Positions 51,672 to 61,075 of a DNA stretch of 64,000 nt are shown piece after piece. Below the pieces are notes generated by a model that did no database searches, was not told where the DNA came from, and worked only from the letters and a program-made list of their open reading frames with translations. Origin of the DNA: Allobosea sp. CS1GBMeth4. Lineage in GTDB: Bacteria > Pseudomonadota > Alphaproteobacteria > Rhizobiales > Beijerinckiaceae. The DNA is taken from contig NZ_FYAS01000055.1 in NCBI RefSeq assembly GCF_900185715.1, positions 1 through 64,000 of the forward strand. The letters are read 5' to 3'. The stretch's first letter is position 1. Each line of letters begins with the position of its first letter. A program made the position numbers and the translations under genes.

Positions 51672-53159
51672 ATGGCCAAGCGCGTCCTGATCGCGGAATT
51701 CATGCACGAGACGAACACGTTCAGTGTTCAGCTCACCGATGAGGCCGTGTTCCGCCATCACGGCGTCTTCCGCGACAACGAGGTGCCGGCGGCCTTCCAG
51801 GGCACGCGGACCTCGATGGGCGCCGCCTTCGAGGCCGCCGAGAGATTCGGCTGGAGCCTGGTCCACCCGCTCGTGGCCGGCGCCAACCCCTCGGGCCGCG
51901 TCACCGATGCCGCTTTCGATACGTTCGCCGGAATGATCCTCGCCGCCTGCGAGCGGCTCGACGGCGTGCTGCTGCACCTGCACGGAGCGATGGCGACGGA
52001 AAGCTCGGACGATGGCGAGGGCGAATTGCTGAAGCGCATCCGCGCCAAGGTCGGGCCCGACGTGCCGATCGTCGCGATCCTCGACCTGCACGCGACGCTC
52101 ACCCAGCTGATGGCCGACAACGCCAATGCGCTGATCTCCTACCGGACCTATCCGCATGTCGACCAGTACGAGCGGACCTGGCAGGGCGCCGAATTGCTGG
52201 AGCGGGCGATGCAGGGCGAGATCAGGCCGCGCGTCGCGGTGGCGCGGCGGCCGATCCTCTACGCGCTCGACGGCGGGCGCACGACCTCGCCGCCGTTCAG
52301 GGAGTTGCTGCGCCGCGGCGACGCGCTGGAGGCCGCGGGCGCTGCGCTCGTGGTCAGCGTCCAGGCCGGCTTCTCCTCGGCCGACGTGCACGATATCGGC
52401 CCCTCCATCGCCGTCACCCATGACGATCGCGGCAAGGCGCAGGCCATCGCCGAAGAGCTGATGGACTATGCCTGGGAGCAGCGGCATTTCTCGTCGATCC
52501 ACTTCACCCCGCTGGCTGAGGCGATGGCCAGGGCGAAGGCGGGCGAAGGCACGCTCGGCCCCGAAGCCGGCGGCAAGCCGCTGCTGATCTCCGACTATTC
52601 CGACAACCCCGGTTCCGGCGCCTATGGCGACGCGACCAATCTGCTGCGCGCCGTGCTCGACGCCGGCCTGAAAAATGTCGGCTTCCACGCCATCCGCGAT
52701 CCGGAGGCCGCGCTCGCGGCGCAGGCGGCCGGGGTCGGCAACCGCGTCAGGCTCGCGCTCGGCGGCAAGGTCGACCCGAACACGGGTGGCGGCCCGCTCG
52801 CGCTCGACGCCCATGTCGTGGCGCTCACCGACGGACATTTCATCTGCTATGGACCGATGGGGGGCGGCGTCTGGCGCAATTACGGACTCTCGGCGCTGCT
52901 GCGGGTCGACGATGTCGAGATCATCGTCATCACCCATAACGGCCAGGCGACGGACCTCGCCCAGTTCACCTCGCTCGGCGTCGATCCGACGCGGAAATCG
53001 ACTCTCGTCGTCAAGTCGATGCAGCATTTCCGCGCCGCCTTCGAACCGATCGCACGCGAGGTGATCGAGGTCGACACCGGCGCGCTCTCGACCAGGAATT
53101 TCAGGGATCGGCCGTATCGCAAGGTGCGCCGGCCGATCTTCCCGCTCGACGACATCTGA
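51672..53159 (+). CDS. M81 family metallopeptidase (MlrC-like), copy 2
   Basis: A 495-residue cytoplasmic protein, paralogous over its full length to the product of 15304-16785. It shares EFMHETNTFS (with E and H of the metal site), LHLHGAMATE, DLHATLTQLM, SDYSDNPGSGAYGDATNLLRA and the C-terminal QHFRAAFEPIA and RRPIFPLDD. It starts a plus-strand operon that continues with an amidohydrolase, a family 5 binding protein and DppBC permeases. Again a peptidase of this family is tied to a peptide importer, supporting catabolism of unusual (cyclic, beta- or D-containing) peptides. Confidence 0.9.
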   Translation: MAKRVLIAEFMHETNTFSVQLTDEAVFRHHGVFRDNEVPAAFQGTRTSMGAAFEAAERFGWSLVHPLVAGANPSGRVTDAAFDTFAGMILAACERLDGVLLHLHGAMATESSDDGEGELLKRIRAKVGPDVPIVAILDLHATLTQLMADNANALISYRTYPHVDQYERTWQGAELLERAMQGEIRPRVAVARRPILYALDGGRTTSPPFRELLRRGDALEAAGAALVVSVQAGFSSADVHDIGPSIAVTHDDRGKAQAIAEELMDYAWEQRHFSSIHFTPLAEAMARAKAGEGTLGPEAGGKPLLISDYSDNPGSGAYGDATNLLRAVLDAGLKNVGFHAIRDPEAALAAQAAGVGNRVRLALGGKVDPNTGGGPLALDAHVVALTDGHFICYGPMGGGVWRNYGLSALLRVDDVEIIVITHNGQATDLAQFTSLGVDPTRKSTLVVKSMQHFRAAFEPIAREVIEVDTGALSTRNFRDRPYRKVRRPIFPLDDI

Positions 53160-53235
53160 GCGGAGTCAAAGACCACGACCGGCCGAAAGCGCTGGCGTCG
53201 ACAAGACCCGAGGATGCAGGGATGGAGCAAGTGGC

Positions 53236-54867
53236 ATGAGCGTCAAGGCCGATATCGTGCTGCGCGGCGGGCCGATCTGGTGCGGCCGCGAGGAAGGCGT
53301 GGTCGAGGCGCTGGCGCTCTGGGGCGACAAGGTGCTCGCCGCCGGCATGGACGCCGAGATCGCCGGGCTGATCGGGCCATCGACCCGGGTCATCGATCTC
53401 GCCGGCCGGCTGGCGACGCCGGGGCTGAACGATTCCCATCTGCATCTGATCTCGCTCGGCTTGACCATGGACTGGGTCGATGCCCGCCCGGCCGCGGCGC
53501 CGACGCTGGACGCTCTGCTCGGCCGGATCGCGGCCCGCGCGGCGCAGTCGAAACCCGGCGACTGGGTGCTGGCGCGCGGCTACGACCAGACCAAGCTCGA
53601 CACCGGCCGCCACCCGCTGCGCGAGGAGCTCGACCGCGCCGCCCCGAACAATCCGGTGATGCTGGTGCGGACCTGCGGCCACGTCTCGATCTGCAATTCG
53701 AAGGCGCTGACGCTCGCCGGCATCGACGAGAGCTCGCCGACCCCGCCGGGCGGGCTGATCGAGCAGCAGAACGGCCGCCTCACCGGCCTTCTCGCCGAGA
53801 ACGCGCGCGCGCCGGTCTGGGCCGCGATCCCCGACCCGACCGAGGACGACCTCGTCGCGGGAATCGAGCGCGGCGGCAACTATCTGCTCTCGCTCGGCAT
53901 CACCAGCTGCATGGACGCGGCCGTCGGCCAGCGCGGCGGCTTCGGCGAGATCGCGGCCTATCACCGGGCGAAGCGTGACGGCCGCCTGCCGGTGCGCACC
54001 TGGCTCGCTCTGCTCGGCGACGCGGAGCGCTCGATCGTGCCGCAATGCCATGCCGCCGGGCTGATCTCCGGCACCGGCGACGCGATGCTGATGGTCGGCG
54101 CGGTCAAGATCTTCCTCGACGGCTCGGCCGGCGGGCGCACCGCCTGGATGAGCGAGCCCTATCTCGGCGAGGACAGGACCACCGGCGTGCAGATGCTCTC
54201 GAACGAGGATCTGGAACGGCAGGTGCTCGACGCCCATGCCAAGGGCTACCAGCTCGCCTGCCACGCCATCGGCGATGCCGCGATCGAGCAGTTGATCACC
54301 GCCTATGAGAAGGCGCTCGCCGCTCACCCCGATCCCGATCGGCGCCACCGCATCGAGCATTGCGGCTTCTCGACGCCGCAGCAGCACGAGCGGATGATCA
54401 AGGCCGGCATCTATCCCTGCCCGCAGCAGGTCTTCATCCACGATTTCGGCGACGCCTACATCAAGGTGCTGGGCGAGGAGCGGGCCCTGCCCAGCTACCC
54501 GTTCCGGACCTGGTTCGATCTCGGCCTGAAGCCGGCGACCGGCAGCGACGCGCCGGTCTGCGATCCCAACCCGTTTCCGAACTTCCACACCATGCTGACG
54601 CGCAAGACCTGGCGCGGCACGGTGATGGACGAACGCCAGCGCGTCTCGATCGAGGAGGCGCTGCAGGCCTATACCGAATACGGCGCCTTCTCGCAGAAGC
54701 AAGAGACGGTGAAGGGCAAGCTCAAGCCCGGCTTCCTCGCCGACGTCGCCGTATTCTCGCGCAACCTCCTCACGGCCTCGCCGGAGGAGATCCTGACGGA
54801 TACGCGCTGCGACCTCACCATTCGCGGCGGCAGGACCGTCTATGAGCGCCCGGGAGCGGCCACCTGA
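53236..54867 (+). CDS. Amidohydrolase family 3 protein (YtcJ-like)
   Basis: A 543-residue metal-dependent hydrolase. The first metal motif is SHLH (H68 and H70 in LNDSHLHLIS); others are CHAIGDAAI, HRIEHCGF and a late D in TGSDAPV. The composite barrel has the long insertion typical of YtcJ proteins. No signal peptide. It probably deformylates or hydrolyses an amide released from the imported peptide. Seventy-six bases separate it from the M81 gene and 125 from the binding-protein gene, all on one strand. Confidence 0.9.
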   Translation: MSVKADIVLRGGPIWCGREEGVVEALALWGDKVLAAGMDAEIAGLIGPSTRVIDLAGRLATPGLNDSHLHLISLGLTMDWVDARPAAAPTLDALLGRIAARAAQSKPGDWVLARGYDQTKLDTGRHPLREELDRAAPNNPVMLVRTCGHVSICNSKALTLAGIDESSPTPPGGLIEQQNGRLTGLLAENARAPVWAAIPDPTEDDLVAGIERGGNYLLSLGITSCMDAAVGQRGGFGEIAAYHRAKRDGRLPVRTWLALLGDAERSIVPQCHAAGLISGTGDAMLMVGAVKIFLDGSAGGRTAWMSEPYLGEDRTTGVQMLSNEDLERQVLDAHAKGYQLACHAIGDAAIEQLITAYEKALAAHPDPDRRHRIEHCGFSTPQQHERMIKAGIYPCPQQVFIHDFGDAYIKVLGEERALPSYPFRTWFDLGLKPATGSDAPVCDPNPFPNFHTMLTRKTWRGTVMDERQRVSIEEALQAYTEYGAFSQKQETVKGKLKPGFLADVAVFSRNLLTASPEEILTDTRCDLTIRGGRTVYERPGAAT

Positions 54868-54992
54868 GTACTTCGCCGAGGAAACAAGAAGACAGGGCGT
54901 GAAAGCCCGCTATGGTCTCAAATGGAACGAATACCGGCGCCGGCCAACGGCGCCGATCCGAAGGGTCCACGGACAAATTGGGAGGTTTCGAC

Positions 54993-56585
54993 GTGTTGAA
55001 AAAGCTTGCCTTCACGACCGCGCTGACGCTCGCGACATTCACCCTGCAGGCGCAGGCCCAGGAGCCGCGCCGGGGCGGGACGATCCGGTTCACCGCGCCT
55101 TATGGCGCGTCCTTCGTCAGCAATGACAGCCACGTCTCGAACCAGATCCAGGACGAGATCTACACCTACGCGCTGCACAGCATGCTCTACAAATGGGATG
55201 CCAGGAACGGCAAGCCGGAGCTGGAGCTCGCCAAGAGCGTCCAGGTCTCGCCGGACGGCAAGACCTACACCTTCAAGCTGCGCGACGACGCCTTCTTCCA
55301 CAACGGCCGCAAGATGACGGCCGACGATATCATCTGGTCCTACACCCGGATCATGGACGGAGCGAAGAACTATCCCGGCGCACGCTACATCGCCCGGATC
55401 AAGGGCGCGACCGAGGTCCAGAAGGGCCAGGCCAAGGAGATCTCCGGGCTGAAGAAGATCGACGACTTCACCCTCGAGATGACGCTGACCGACAAGGCCG
55501 ATCCCGGATATTTCCTGTTCCAGGGCCAGACCGCGATCCTGCCGGGCAAGGAGGCGCAGCAGGCCGGCTTCTTCGACAAGCCGATCGGGCTCGGGCCGTT
55601 CAAGTTCGTCGAGCACGTGCCGGGCTCGCGCATGGCGTTCGAACGCTGGGACAAGTACTTCAAGGCCGGCAAGCCCTATGCCGACAAGCTCGTCATCTCG
55701 CCGATGGGCGAGGCGGCGGCGCGCGACGTCGCCTTCCGCAACAAGGAGATCGACGTCTCGATCCTCGGCTCGACGCAGTATGTCGCCTACAAGGCCGACC
55801 CGAACCTGTCCAAGGGCATCCTCGAGGTCGCCGAGGTCTTCACCCGCAACATGGGCATGAACCCGGCGTTCAAGCCCTTCTCCGACAAGCGCGTGCGCCA
55901 GGCGATCAACCACGCGATCGACGCCGACCTGATCATCAAGCGCCTGGTCCGCGACAAGGCCTACCGCGCGGTGAGCTGGCTGCCGCTGTCCTCGCCGGCC
56001 TTCGACAAGGACGCCAAGCCCTATGCCTTCGACCCGGAGAAGGCGAAGAAGCTGCTGGCCGAGGCCGGCTATCCCGACGGCTTCGAGTTCGAATGGGTCG
56101 CGACCCCGAACGAGAGCTGGGGCGTGCCGATCGTCGAGGCCGTGATCCCGATGCTCGCCAAGGTCGGCGTCAAGGTGAAGATCAAGCCGGTCGAGACCTC
56201 GGCGCTCGGCGGCGTCGTGGTGGGCGGCGACTTCCAGGCCTATATCTGGTCGAACACGTCGGGGCCCGACACGCTGACGGCCCTGAAGTGCTTCCATTCC
56301 GCGACGCCGCGCTCGTCCTGCAACTACACCACCTTCAAGAACGCGGCCTACGACAAGCTGCTCGACGACGCTTCGGCCGAGGCCGATCCGGCCAAGCAGC
56401 TCGAGCTGCTGAAGAAGGCCAACGCCCTGCTGCAGGAGGAGGCGCCGGTCTGGTTCTTCAACTACAACAAGGCGGTAATGGCCTATCAGCCCTGGCTGCA
56501 CGGGCTCCAGCCCAACGCGACCGAGCTCGCGCTGCAGCGCTATGAGGACCTCTGGGTCGACACCACCTCGCCGGCGGCGAAATGA
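54993..56585 (+). CDS. ABC peptide-binding protein, family 5
   Basis: A 530-residue periplasmic protein with signal peptide 1-22 (cleavage near AQA-QEP). The start is GTG 54993, which has GGGAGG seven bases upstream; the frame is open to 54912, but the extra residues are hydrophilic and would spoil the signal. Conserved blocks: YTFKLRDDAFFHNGRKMTADD and QAINHAIDADLIIKRLV. Three cysteines late in the protein (CFHSATPRSSCNY) may form a disulphide. First transport gene of the operon with DppB and DppC. Confidence 0.92.
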   Translation: MLKKLAFTTALTLATFTLQAQAQEPRRGGTIRFTAPYGASFVSNDSHVSNQIQDEIYTYALHSMLYKWDARNGKPELELAKSVQVSPDGKTYTFKLRDDAFFHNGRKMTADDIIWSYTRIMDGAKNYPGARYIARIKGATEVQKGQAKEISGLKKIDDFTLEMTLTDKADPGYFLFQGQTAILPGKEAQQAGFFDKPIGLGPFKFVEHVPGSRMAFERWDKYFKAGKPYADKLVISPMGEAAARDVAFRNKEIDVSILGSTQYVAYKADPNLSKGILEVAEVFTRNMGMNPAFKPFSDKRVRQAINHAIDADLIIKRLVRDKAYRAVSWLPLSSPAFDKDAKPYAFDPEKAKKLLAEAGYPDGFEFEWVATPNESWGVPIVEAVIPMLAKVGVKVKIKPVETSALGGVVVGGDFQAYIWSNTSGPDTLTALKCFHSATPRSSCNYTTFKNAAYDKLLDDASAEADPAKQLELLKKANALLQEEAPVWFFNYNKAVMAYQPWLHGLQPNATELALQRYEDLWVDTTSPAAK

Positions 56586-56661
56586 ATCATCCTGAGCCCT
56601 CGCCCGTCGCATGGCGGCGGGGGCTCGTCTTCATCCCGAACATGGTCTGGTCAGGCTGAAG

Positions 56662-56749
56662 CGTCATTGCGAACGAAGCGAAGCAATCCAGGGAGCGCAG
56701 AGCTCCGCCGCCCCTGGATTGCTTCGTTGCTCCGCTCCTCGCAATGACG
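56662..56749. repeat. 88-base REP-like hairpin between binding-protein and permease genes
   Basis: Outer arms CGTCATTGCGA (56662-56672) and TCGCAATGACG (56739-56749) close an inner perfect 15-pair stem CGAAGCAATCCAGGG / CCCTGGATTGCTTCG (56679-56726). This CGTCATTGCGA-CGAAGCAATCC type is dispersed in several Hyphomicrobiales. It fills most of the 221-base gap in the operon, again at a binding-protein/permease junction. Confidence 0.8.
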
Positions 56750-56806
56750 GGCAGCGATCCGGCCTGAAACCTGACATAGCCCCAGCGGCGGCCAGGAGCC
56801 CTGTTC

Positions 56807-57742
56807 ATGTTGCCCTATGTCTTTCGCCGGCTCCTGCAGGCCATCCCGATCCTGCTGGCGGTCGCGGCGCTGATCTTCGTGCTATTCAGCGTCATTCCCG
56901 GCAATTTCGCCACCAGCCAGATCGCCGACGGGCGCAGCAACATCGACGCCGCCACCATCGCGCGGATGAACGAGCAATTCGGCCTCAACGATCCGCTGCC
57001 GCTGCGCTTCGCGAAATATGTCGGCGGGCTCGCGACCTTCGATCTCGGCGATTCCTTTCGCACGCGCCAGCCGGTCACCAACCTGATCGGCGAACGGCTC
57101 TGGCCAAGCCTGCAGCTCGCGCTCGCCGCCATGCTCTTCGCCATCGTCATCGGCGTACCGCTCGGCTTCCTCGCGGCGCTGAAGCCGGGCAGCTGGATCG
57201 ACATGTTCTCGATGATCTTCGCCGTCTCGGGCCTGTCGCTGCCGATGTTCTGGCTCGGCCTGCTCCTGATGTACGCCTTCGCGCTGACGCTGAACTGGTT
57301 CCCGAGCTTCGGCTATGGCGACGGCGACCCGCGCTACATCGTCCTGCCGGCGATCGCGCTCGGCGTCTCGCCGCTGGCGCTGCTCGCCCGCACCGCACGC
57401 GCCGCCGTGCTCGAGGTGATGCATGCCGATTTCGTCCGCACCGCCCGGGCCAAGGGCGCCGGCGCCTACCGCGTCATGCGCTGGCACGTCGCGCGCAACG
57501 CGCTCGTCATCGTGCTGACCACGCTCGGCCTGCAGTTCGGCTCGGTGCTGGGGCAAGCCGTGGTCGTCGAGAAGCTCTTCGCCTGGCCAGGGCTCGGCTC
57601 CCTGCTGGTCGACAGCGTCACCTGGCGCGATATCCCGGCGGTGCAGGGCTGCATCCTGACGATCGTGCTGTTCTTCCTCGTCGTGAACATCGCCGTCGAC
57701 GTGCTCTGCGCCATCGTCGACCCGCGCATCAAGTACAGCTAG
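56807..57742 (+). CDS. Peptide ABC transporter permease, DppB type
   Basis: A 311-residue permease beginning with MLPYVFRRLLQAIPILL. It has the loop DFVRTARAKGAGAYRVMRWHVARN and VEKLFAWPGLGSLLVDSV. The usual PGDP motif after the first membrane segment reads PGNF (about 31-34), a small deviation. Eight bases separate it from the DppC gene. No ATPase is coded in this operon. Confidence 0.93.
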   Translation: MLPYVFRRLLQAIPILLAVAALIFVLFSVIPGNFATSQIADGRSNIDAATIARMNEQFGLNDPLPLRFAKYVGGLATFDLGDSFRTRQPVTNLIGERLWPSLQLALAAMLFAIVIGVPLGFLAALKPGSWIDMFSMIFAVSGLSLPMFWLGLLLMYAFALTLNWFPSFGYGDGDPRYIVLPAIALGVSPLALLARTARAAVLEVMHADFVRTARAKGAGAYRVMRWHVARNALVIVLTTLGLQFGSVLGQAVVVEKLFAWPGLGSLLVDSVTWRDIPAVQGCILTIVLFFLVVNIAVDVLCAIVDPRIKYS

Positions 57743-57750
57743 GCCTCAGC

Positions 57751-58572
57751 ATGAAGTTCCGTGCCAACCTCTGGATCGGCGCCACCTGCTTCGCGCTCGT
57801 CGTCGCAGGCGGCGTCCTCGCCCCCTGGCTCGCCCATACCGACCCGGTGATGGACGCCAATCTGATGAACGCCGAGATCCCGCCGGGTTCGGAGTTCTGG
57901 TTCGGCACCGATGCGCAGGGCCGCGACATCTACAGCCGCGTGCTCCACGGCGCGCGCATCTCCCTGACTGTCGGCGTCGTCTCGCAGCTGATCAACACGA
58001 TGATCGGCGTCGCGCTCGGCCTCTCGGCCGGTTACTGGGGCGGCTGGTGGGACGATTTCGTCAACGGCCTGACAAACATGATGCTCGCCATTCCCTCGCT
58101 GATCTTCGCGCTGGCGATCATGGCGATCCTCAATCCCGGCCTGACCAGCCTGCTGATCGCGCTCGGCCTGACCAACTGGTCCTTCACCTGCCGGCTGACC
58201 CGCGCGGCGACGCTCTCGGTCAAGGCGCTCGGCTATATCGAGGCGGCGAAGTCGCTCGGCTACGGCACCTTCCGGATCATGCTGACCCAGATCCTGCCGA
58301 ACATCGCCGGCCCGATCATCGTGATCGGCACGCTCGGCATGGGCGGGGCGGTGCTGGCCGAGGCCTCGCTCTCCTTCCTCGGGCTCGGCATTCGCCCGCC
58401 CTTCCCGAGCTGGGGCTCGATGCTCTCCGACGCGCGCGACCAGATCTCGACCGCGCCCTGGATCTCGATCTTCCCGGGCCTCGCCATCTTCCTGACGGTG
58501 CTGGGGCTCAATCTGCTCGGCGACGGCCTGCGCGACATCCTCGACCCGCACTCGCAGAGCCGCAGGGCCTGA
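57751..58572 (+). CDS. Peptide ABC transporter permease, DppC type
   Basis: A 273-residue permease with a short N-terminus, a membrane segment at about 8-26, the block FWFGTDAQGRDIYSRVLHGAR and an EAA loop (YIEAAKSLGYGTFRIMLTQILPN). It pairs with the preceding DppB. The aspartoacylase-like gene follows after 28 bases, likely in the same transcript. Confidence 0.93.
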   Translation: MKFRANLWIGATCFALVVAGGVLAPWLAHTDPVMDANLMNAEIPPGSEFWFGTDAQGRDIYSRVLHGARISLTVGVVSQLINTMIGVALGLSAGYWGGWWDDFVNGLTNMMLAIPSLIFALAIMAILNPGLTSLLIALGLTNWSFTCRLTRAATLSVKALGYIEAAKSLGYGTFRIMLTQILPNIAGPIIVIGTLGMGGAVLAEASLSFLGLGIRPPFPSWGSMLSDARDQISTAPWISIFPGLAIFLTVLGLNLLGDGLRDILDPHSQSRRA

Positions 58573-58600
58573 GCCTTCCTTCCCGACGAGAGACTGAACC

Positions 58601-59563
58601 GTGACCGCCACCGACCTCGACGACGGCCCGCTCGAAGCCGTCCGCTTCATCGGGCTCAGGCCCGGCCCCAGGCTGATCGTGACCGGCGCGGTGCACGGCA
58701 ACGAGCCCTGCGGACCGGCCGCGATCCGTCGCGCCATCGAGGAGTGCCGGACCGGGACGATCCGAATCCTGCGCGGCGAGGTCACCTTCCTGCCCGTCAC
58801 CAATCCGAAGGCCTTCCGCCAGAAGACGCGCGAGGGCGACCGCAACCTCAACCGCGACCTGCGCGAGCGGCCTCTGCCGGGCGACTTCGAGGACCGGATC
58901 GGCAACCCGATCTGCGCGCTGCTGCGCCAGCACGACGCGCTGCTCGACATCCATTCCTTCCGCCAGGAGGGCGAGCCCTTCGTCTTCTTCGGCCCTGCGA
59001 ACAACCGCGGCGCGCTCGAGCCCTTCGCCCGGGCGGAGGAGGAGTTGGCGCTCGCCGCCTGCCTCGGCGTCTCGACCGCGATCCATGGCTGGCTCGACAA
59101 CTACGCCAGGCTGCTCGACATCCGCGCGCGCCTGCCGGTGCCGAGGCTCAACGTCACCGAGGGCTATGGCACCACCGAGTTCATGCGCTTCTGCGGCGGC
59201 TATGCGGTGACTCTGGAGTGCGGCCAGCATGACGATCCCAGGGCCGCCGATGTCGGCTATGCCGCCATCCGCAACACGCTGGCGCAGCTACAGCTGGTCG
59301 ATGCGCCCTTGCCGCCCCCCGCGCTCCGCGACGTGATCGAGATGGTCGAGGTGCTGCTCTGCGAGACGGAGGGCGACCGCGCCGAGGCCGGCTGGCGCAC
59401 CGGCGATGCGGTCAGGGCCGGCGCCGTCCTCGCCCGCCGCGCCGACGGCGCCAAGGTGACGGCGCCCAGCGACGGCTACATCATCTTCCCGAATGTCGCG
59501 CCCAGGCTCGGCGAGGCGATCTGCCATTTCGGCGTGGCGAGCAGCCGGCGGATCGCCGGCTGA
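58601..59563 (+). CDS. Succinylglutamate desuccinylase/aspartoacylase family protein
   Basis: A 320-residue M14-like zinc hydrolase starting at GTG 58601. Zinc ligands H32 and E35 (GAVHGNEP) and H118 (LLDIHSF), the substrate-binding R85 (NLNRDL), and the catalytic E in TLECGQH are present. The C-terminal 80 residues form the usual beta-barrel cap. It should release a carboxylate from an N-acyl amino acid or similar amide. Together with the M81 peptidase and the amidohydrolase it would give three successive hydrolytic steps for the imported compound. Confidence 0.9.
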   Translation: MTATDLDDGPLEAVRFIGLRPGPRLIVTGAVHGNEPCGPAAIRRAIEECRTGTIRILRGEVTFLPVTNPKAFRQKTREGDRNLNRDLRERPLPGDFEDRIGNPICALLRQHDALLDIHSFRQEGEPFVFFGPANNRGALEPFARAEEELALAACLGVSTAIHGWLDNYARLLDIRARLPVPRLNVTEGYGTTEFMRFCGGYAVTLECGQHDDPRAADVGYAAIRNTLAQLQLVDAPLPPPALRDVIEMVEVLLCETEGDRAEAGWRTGDAVRAGAVLARRADGAKVTAPSDGYIIFPNVAPRLGEAICHFGVASSRRIAG

Positions 59564-59638
59564 GATCCTCTCCCGGCACCCGATCTTGCGCCGCGCCGCG
59601 ATAGCGGCAACATGCCGCCGCAATCCCAGGAGCCCGTC

Positions 59639-60088
59639 ATGTCCCGCCTCGTCTACGTCCTCAACGGTCCGAACCTGAACCTGCTCGGCAAGCGCCAGCC
59701 GCACATCTACGGCTCGGAGACGCTGGCCGATGTCGAGGATGCCTGCCGGGCGCTGGCGAAGGAGCTCGACCTCGAGATCCGCTTCCACCAGTCGAACCGC
59801 GAATACGAGATCATCGACTGGATCCACGAGGCACGCGAGCAGGCGGCCGGCATCGTCATCAACCCCGGCGCCTTCACCCACACCTCGGTCGCGATCCTCG
59901 ACGCGCTCAACGCCTTCGACGGCACGGTGATCGAGTGCCACATCTCGAACGTGCACAAGCGCGAGAGCTTCCGGCACCATTCCTACGTCTCGCTGCGCGC
60001 AGACGGGGTGATCGCCGGCTTCGGCACGCAGGGCTATCTGCTCTCATTGCGCCGGATCGCCAGGCTCGCCGACGAGACGAGGATCTGA
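59639..60088 (+). CDS. aroQ: Type II 3-dehydroquinate dehydratase
   Basis: A 149-residue enzyme that converts 3-dehydroquinate to 3-dehydroshikimate, forming a dodecamer. Active-site residues R19, Y24 (IYGS), N76, H81 (NPGAFTHTS) and H101 with the HISN loop and R108 are all present. ATG 59639 is preceded by AGGAG; an ATG at 59612 is less likely. It is 75 bases after the aspartoacylase-like gene, not near other shikimate genes, so it may be a second, catabolic copy (quinate use) or simply a displaced biosynthetic gene. Confidence 0.93.
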   Translation: MSRLVYVLNGPNLNLLGKRQPHIYGSETLADVEDACRALAKELDLEIRFHQSNREYEIIDWIHEAREQAAGIVINPGAFTHTSVAILDALNAFDGTVIECHISNVHKRESFRHHSYVSLRADGVIAGFGTQGYLLSLRRIARLADETRI

Positions 60089-60105
60089 GCCGCTCTCCTC
60101 GGCAT

Positions 60106-60978
60106 TCAGTAGTGGAAGGTCCAGAGCAGGCTTTCGCTCAGCCCCTTCAGCGCCTCGACCGCGTCCGGCCGCTCGCGGGCCAGCGTCGTGATCAGCGCAT
60201 CCGCCACCGCGAAGGCGGCGGTCGGCGAGTTGGGCAGGAAGCTGTTGCGGGCGGGGGCGAACAGCGTCATGTCGGCCAGCGGCACGAGCGGCGAGGCCGG
60301 CCCGTCGGTGATCGCGAGCAGGACCGCGCCGCGCTTCTTGCTGAATCTGGCGAGCTCCAGCGTGGCGCGGGAATAGCGCGGCAGCGAGATCGCCACGACG
60401 ATGTCTTCCGGCCCGGCCGAGAGCATGTGGCGGACGGCACGCTCCGGCCCGCCCCGCGACGAGGCGAAGACGACATCGGTGTCGAGATAGAGCGCGAGCC
60501 CATCCTCGAGGAAAGCGCCGACGTAATGGCTCGCGCCGGAGCCGACGATGAAGATGCGGCGCGCCTTCAGAAGCACGGCGATGGCGCGGTTGACCGTCTC
60601 CTCCTCCAGAGTCGCGATCGCTTCCTCGAGATTGGCGGCCTCGCTCTTCAGCGTCGCCGCCATGGTGGCGAAGACCGAGCCGGCCGCGGCGCGGGCGCCG
60701 GCGAGCCCCTCGACCGGCGCGAGCGCGACCTTGAGCGCCGTCGACAGGGCCGTACGGAAATCGCCGTAATTGCGGTAGCCCAGCGCTCTGACGAAGCGCG
60801 TGACGGTCGCGGTCGAGGTCCCGCTCTTCTCGGCCAGCCCGTCGATCGTCGCCATCGCGGAATCGAGCGGGCTCTGCAGCACGAAATCCGCCGCCTTGCG
60901 GTGCCCTTCGCTCAGCGAGGGGTAGATCCGGGCGATGCGGTTGGCGAGATCCGTCGTCGGCTTCAAGGCGCGTGACAT
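60106..60978 (-). CDS. MurR/RpiR-family transcriptional regulator
   Basis: A 290-residue regulator with HTH_6 domain (about 1-80, GTSTATVTRFVRALGY) and SIS domain (about 120-260, IFIVGSGASHYVGAFLEDG). ATG 60978 has GGGAAAG upstream, while an open extension to 61044 has none. Divergent from a further peptide ABC operon, with an inverted repeat ATTTTCA / TGAAAAT between them. It is related in type, but not closely, to the RpiR protein at 20231-21109; both sit beside peptide importers. Confidence 0.9.
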   Translation of the reverse strand: MSRALKPTTDLANRIARIYPSLSEGHRKAADFVLQSPLDSAMATIDGLAEKSGTSTATVTRFVRALGYRNYGDFRTALSTALKVALAPVEGLAGARAAAGSVFATMAATLKSEAANLEEAIATLEEETVNRAIAVLLKARRIFIVGSGASHYVGAFLEDGLALYLDTDVVFASSRGGPERAVRHMLSAGPEDIVVAISLPRYSRATLELARFSKKRGAVLLAITDGPASPLVPLADMTLFAPARNSFLPNSPTAAFAVADALITTLARERPDAVEALKGLSESLLWTFHY

Positions 60979-61005
60979 GGCTTTCCCGCTGATTGACGTC
61001 GGATC

Positions 61006-61033
61006 ATTTTCATGTTTGCTAGCGCGTGAAAAT
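61006..61033. promoter_or_regulatory. Candidate RpiR operator
   Basis: Perfect seven-base arms ATTTTCA (61006-61012) and TGAAAAT (61027-61033), 14 bases apart, lie in the 97-base AT-rich region between the RpiR gene and the binding-protein gene. TGAAA/TTTCA half-sites are common for this regulator family. Confidence 0.5.
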
Positions 61034-61075
61034 AAAGCTGTCAAAACGACCAGCTACGGGAACGGAGGCAGACCG

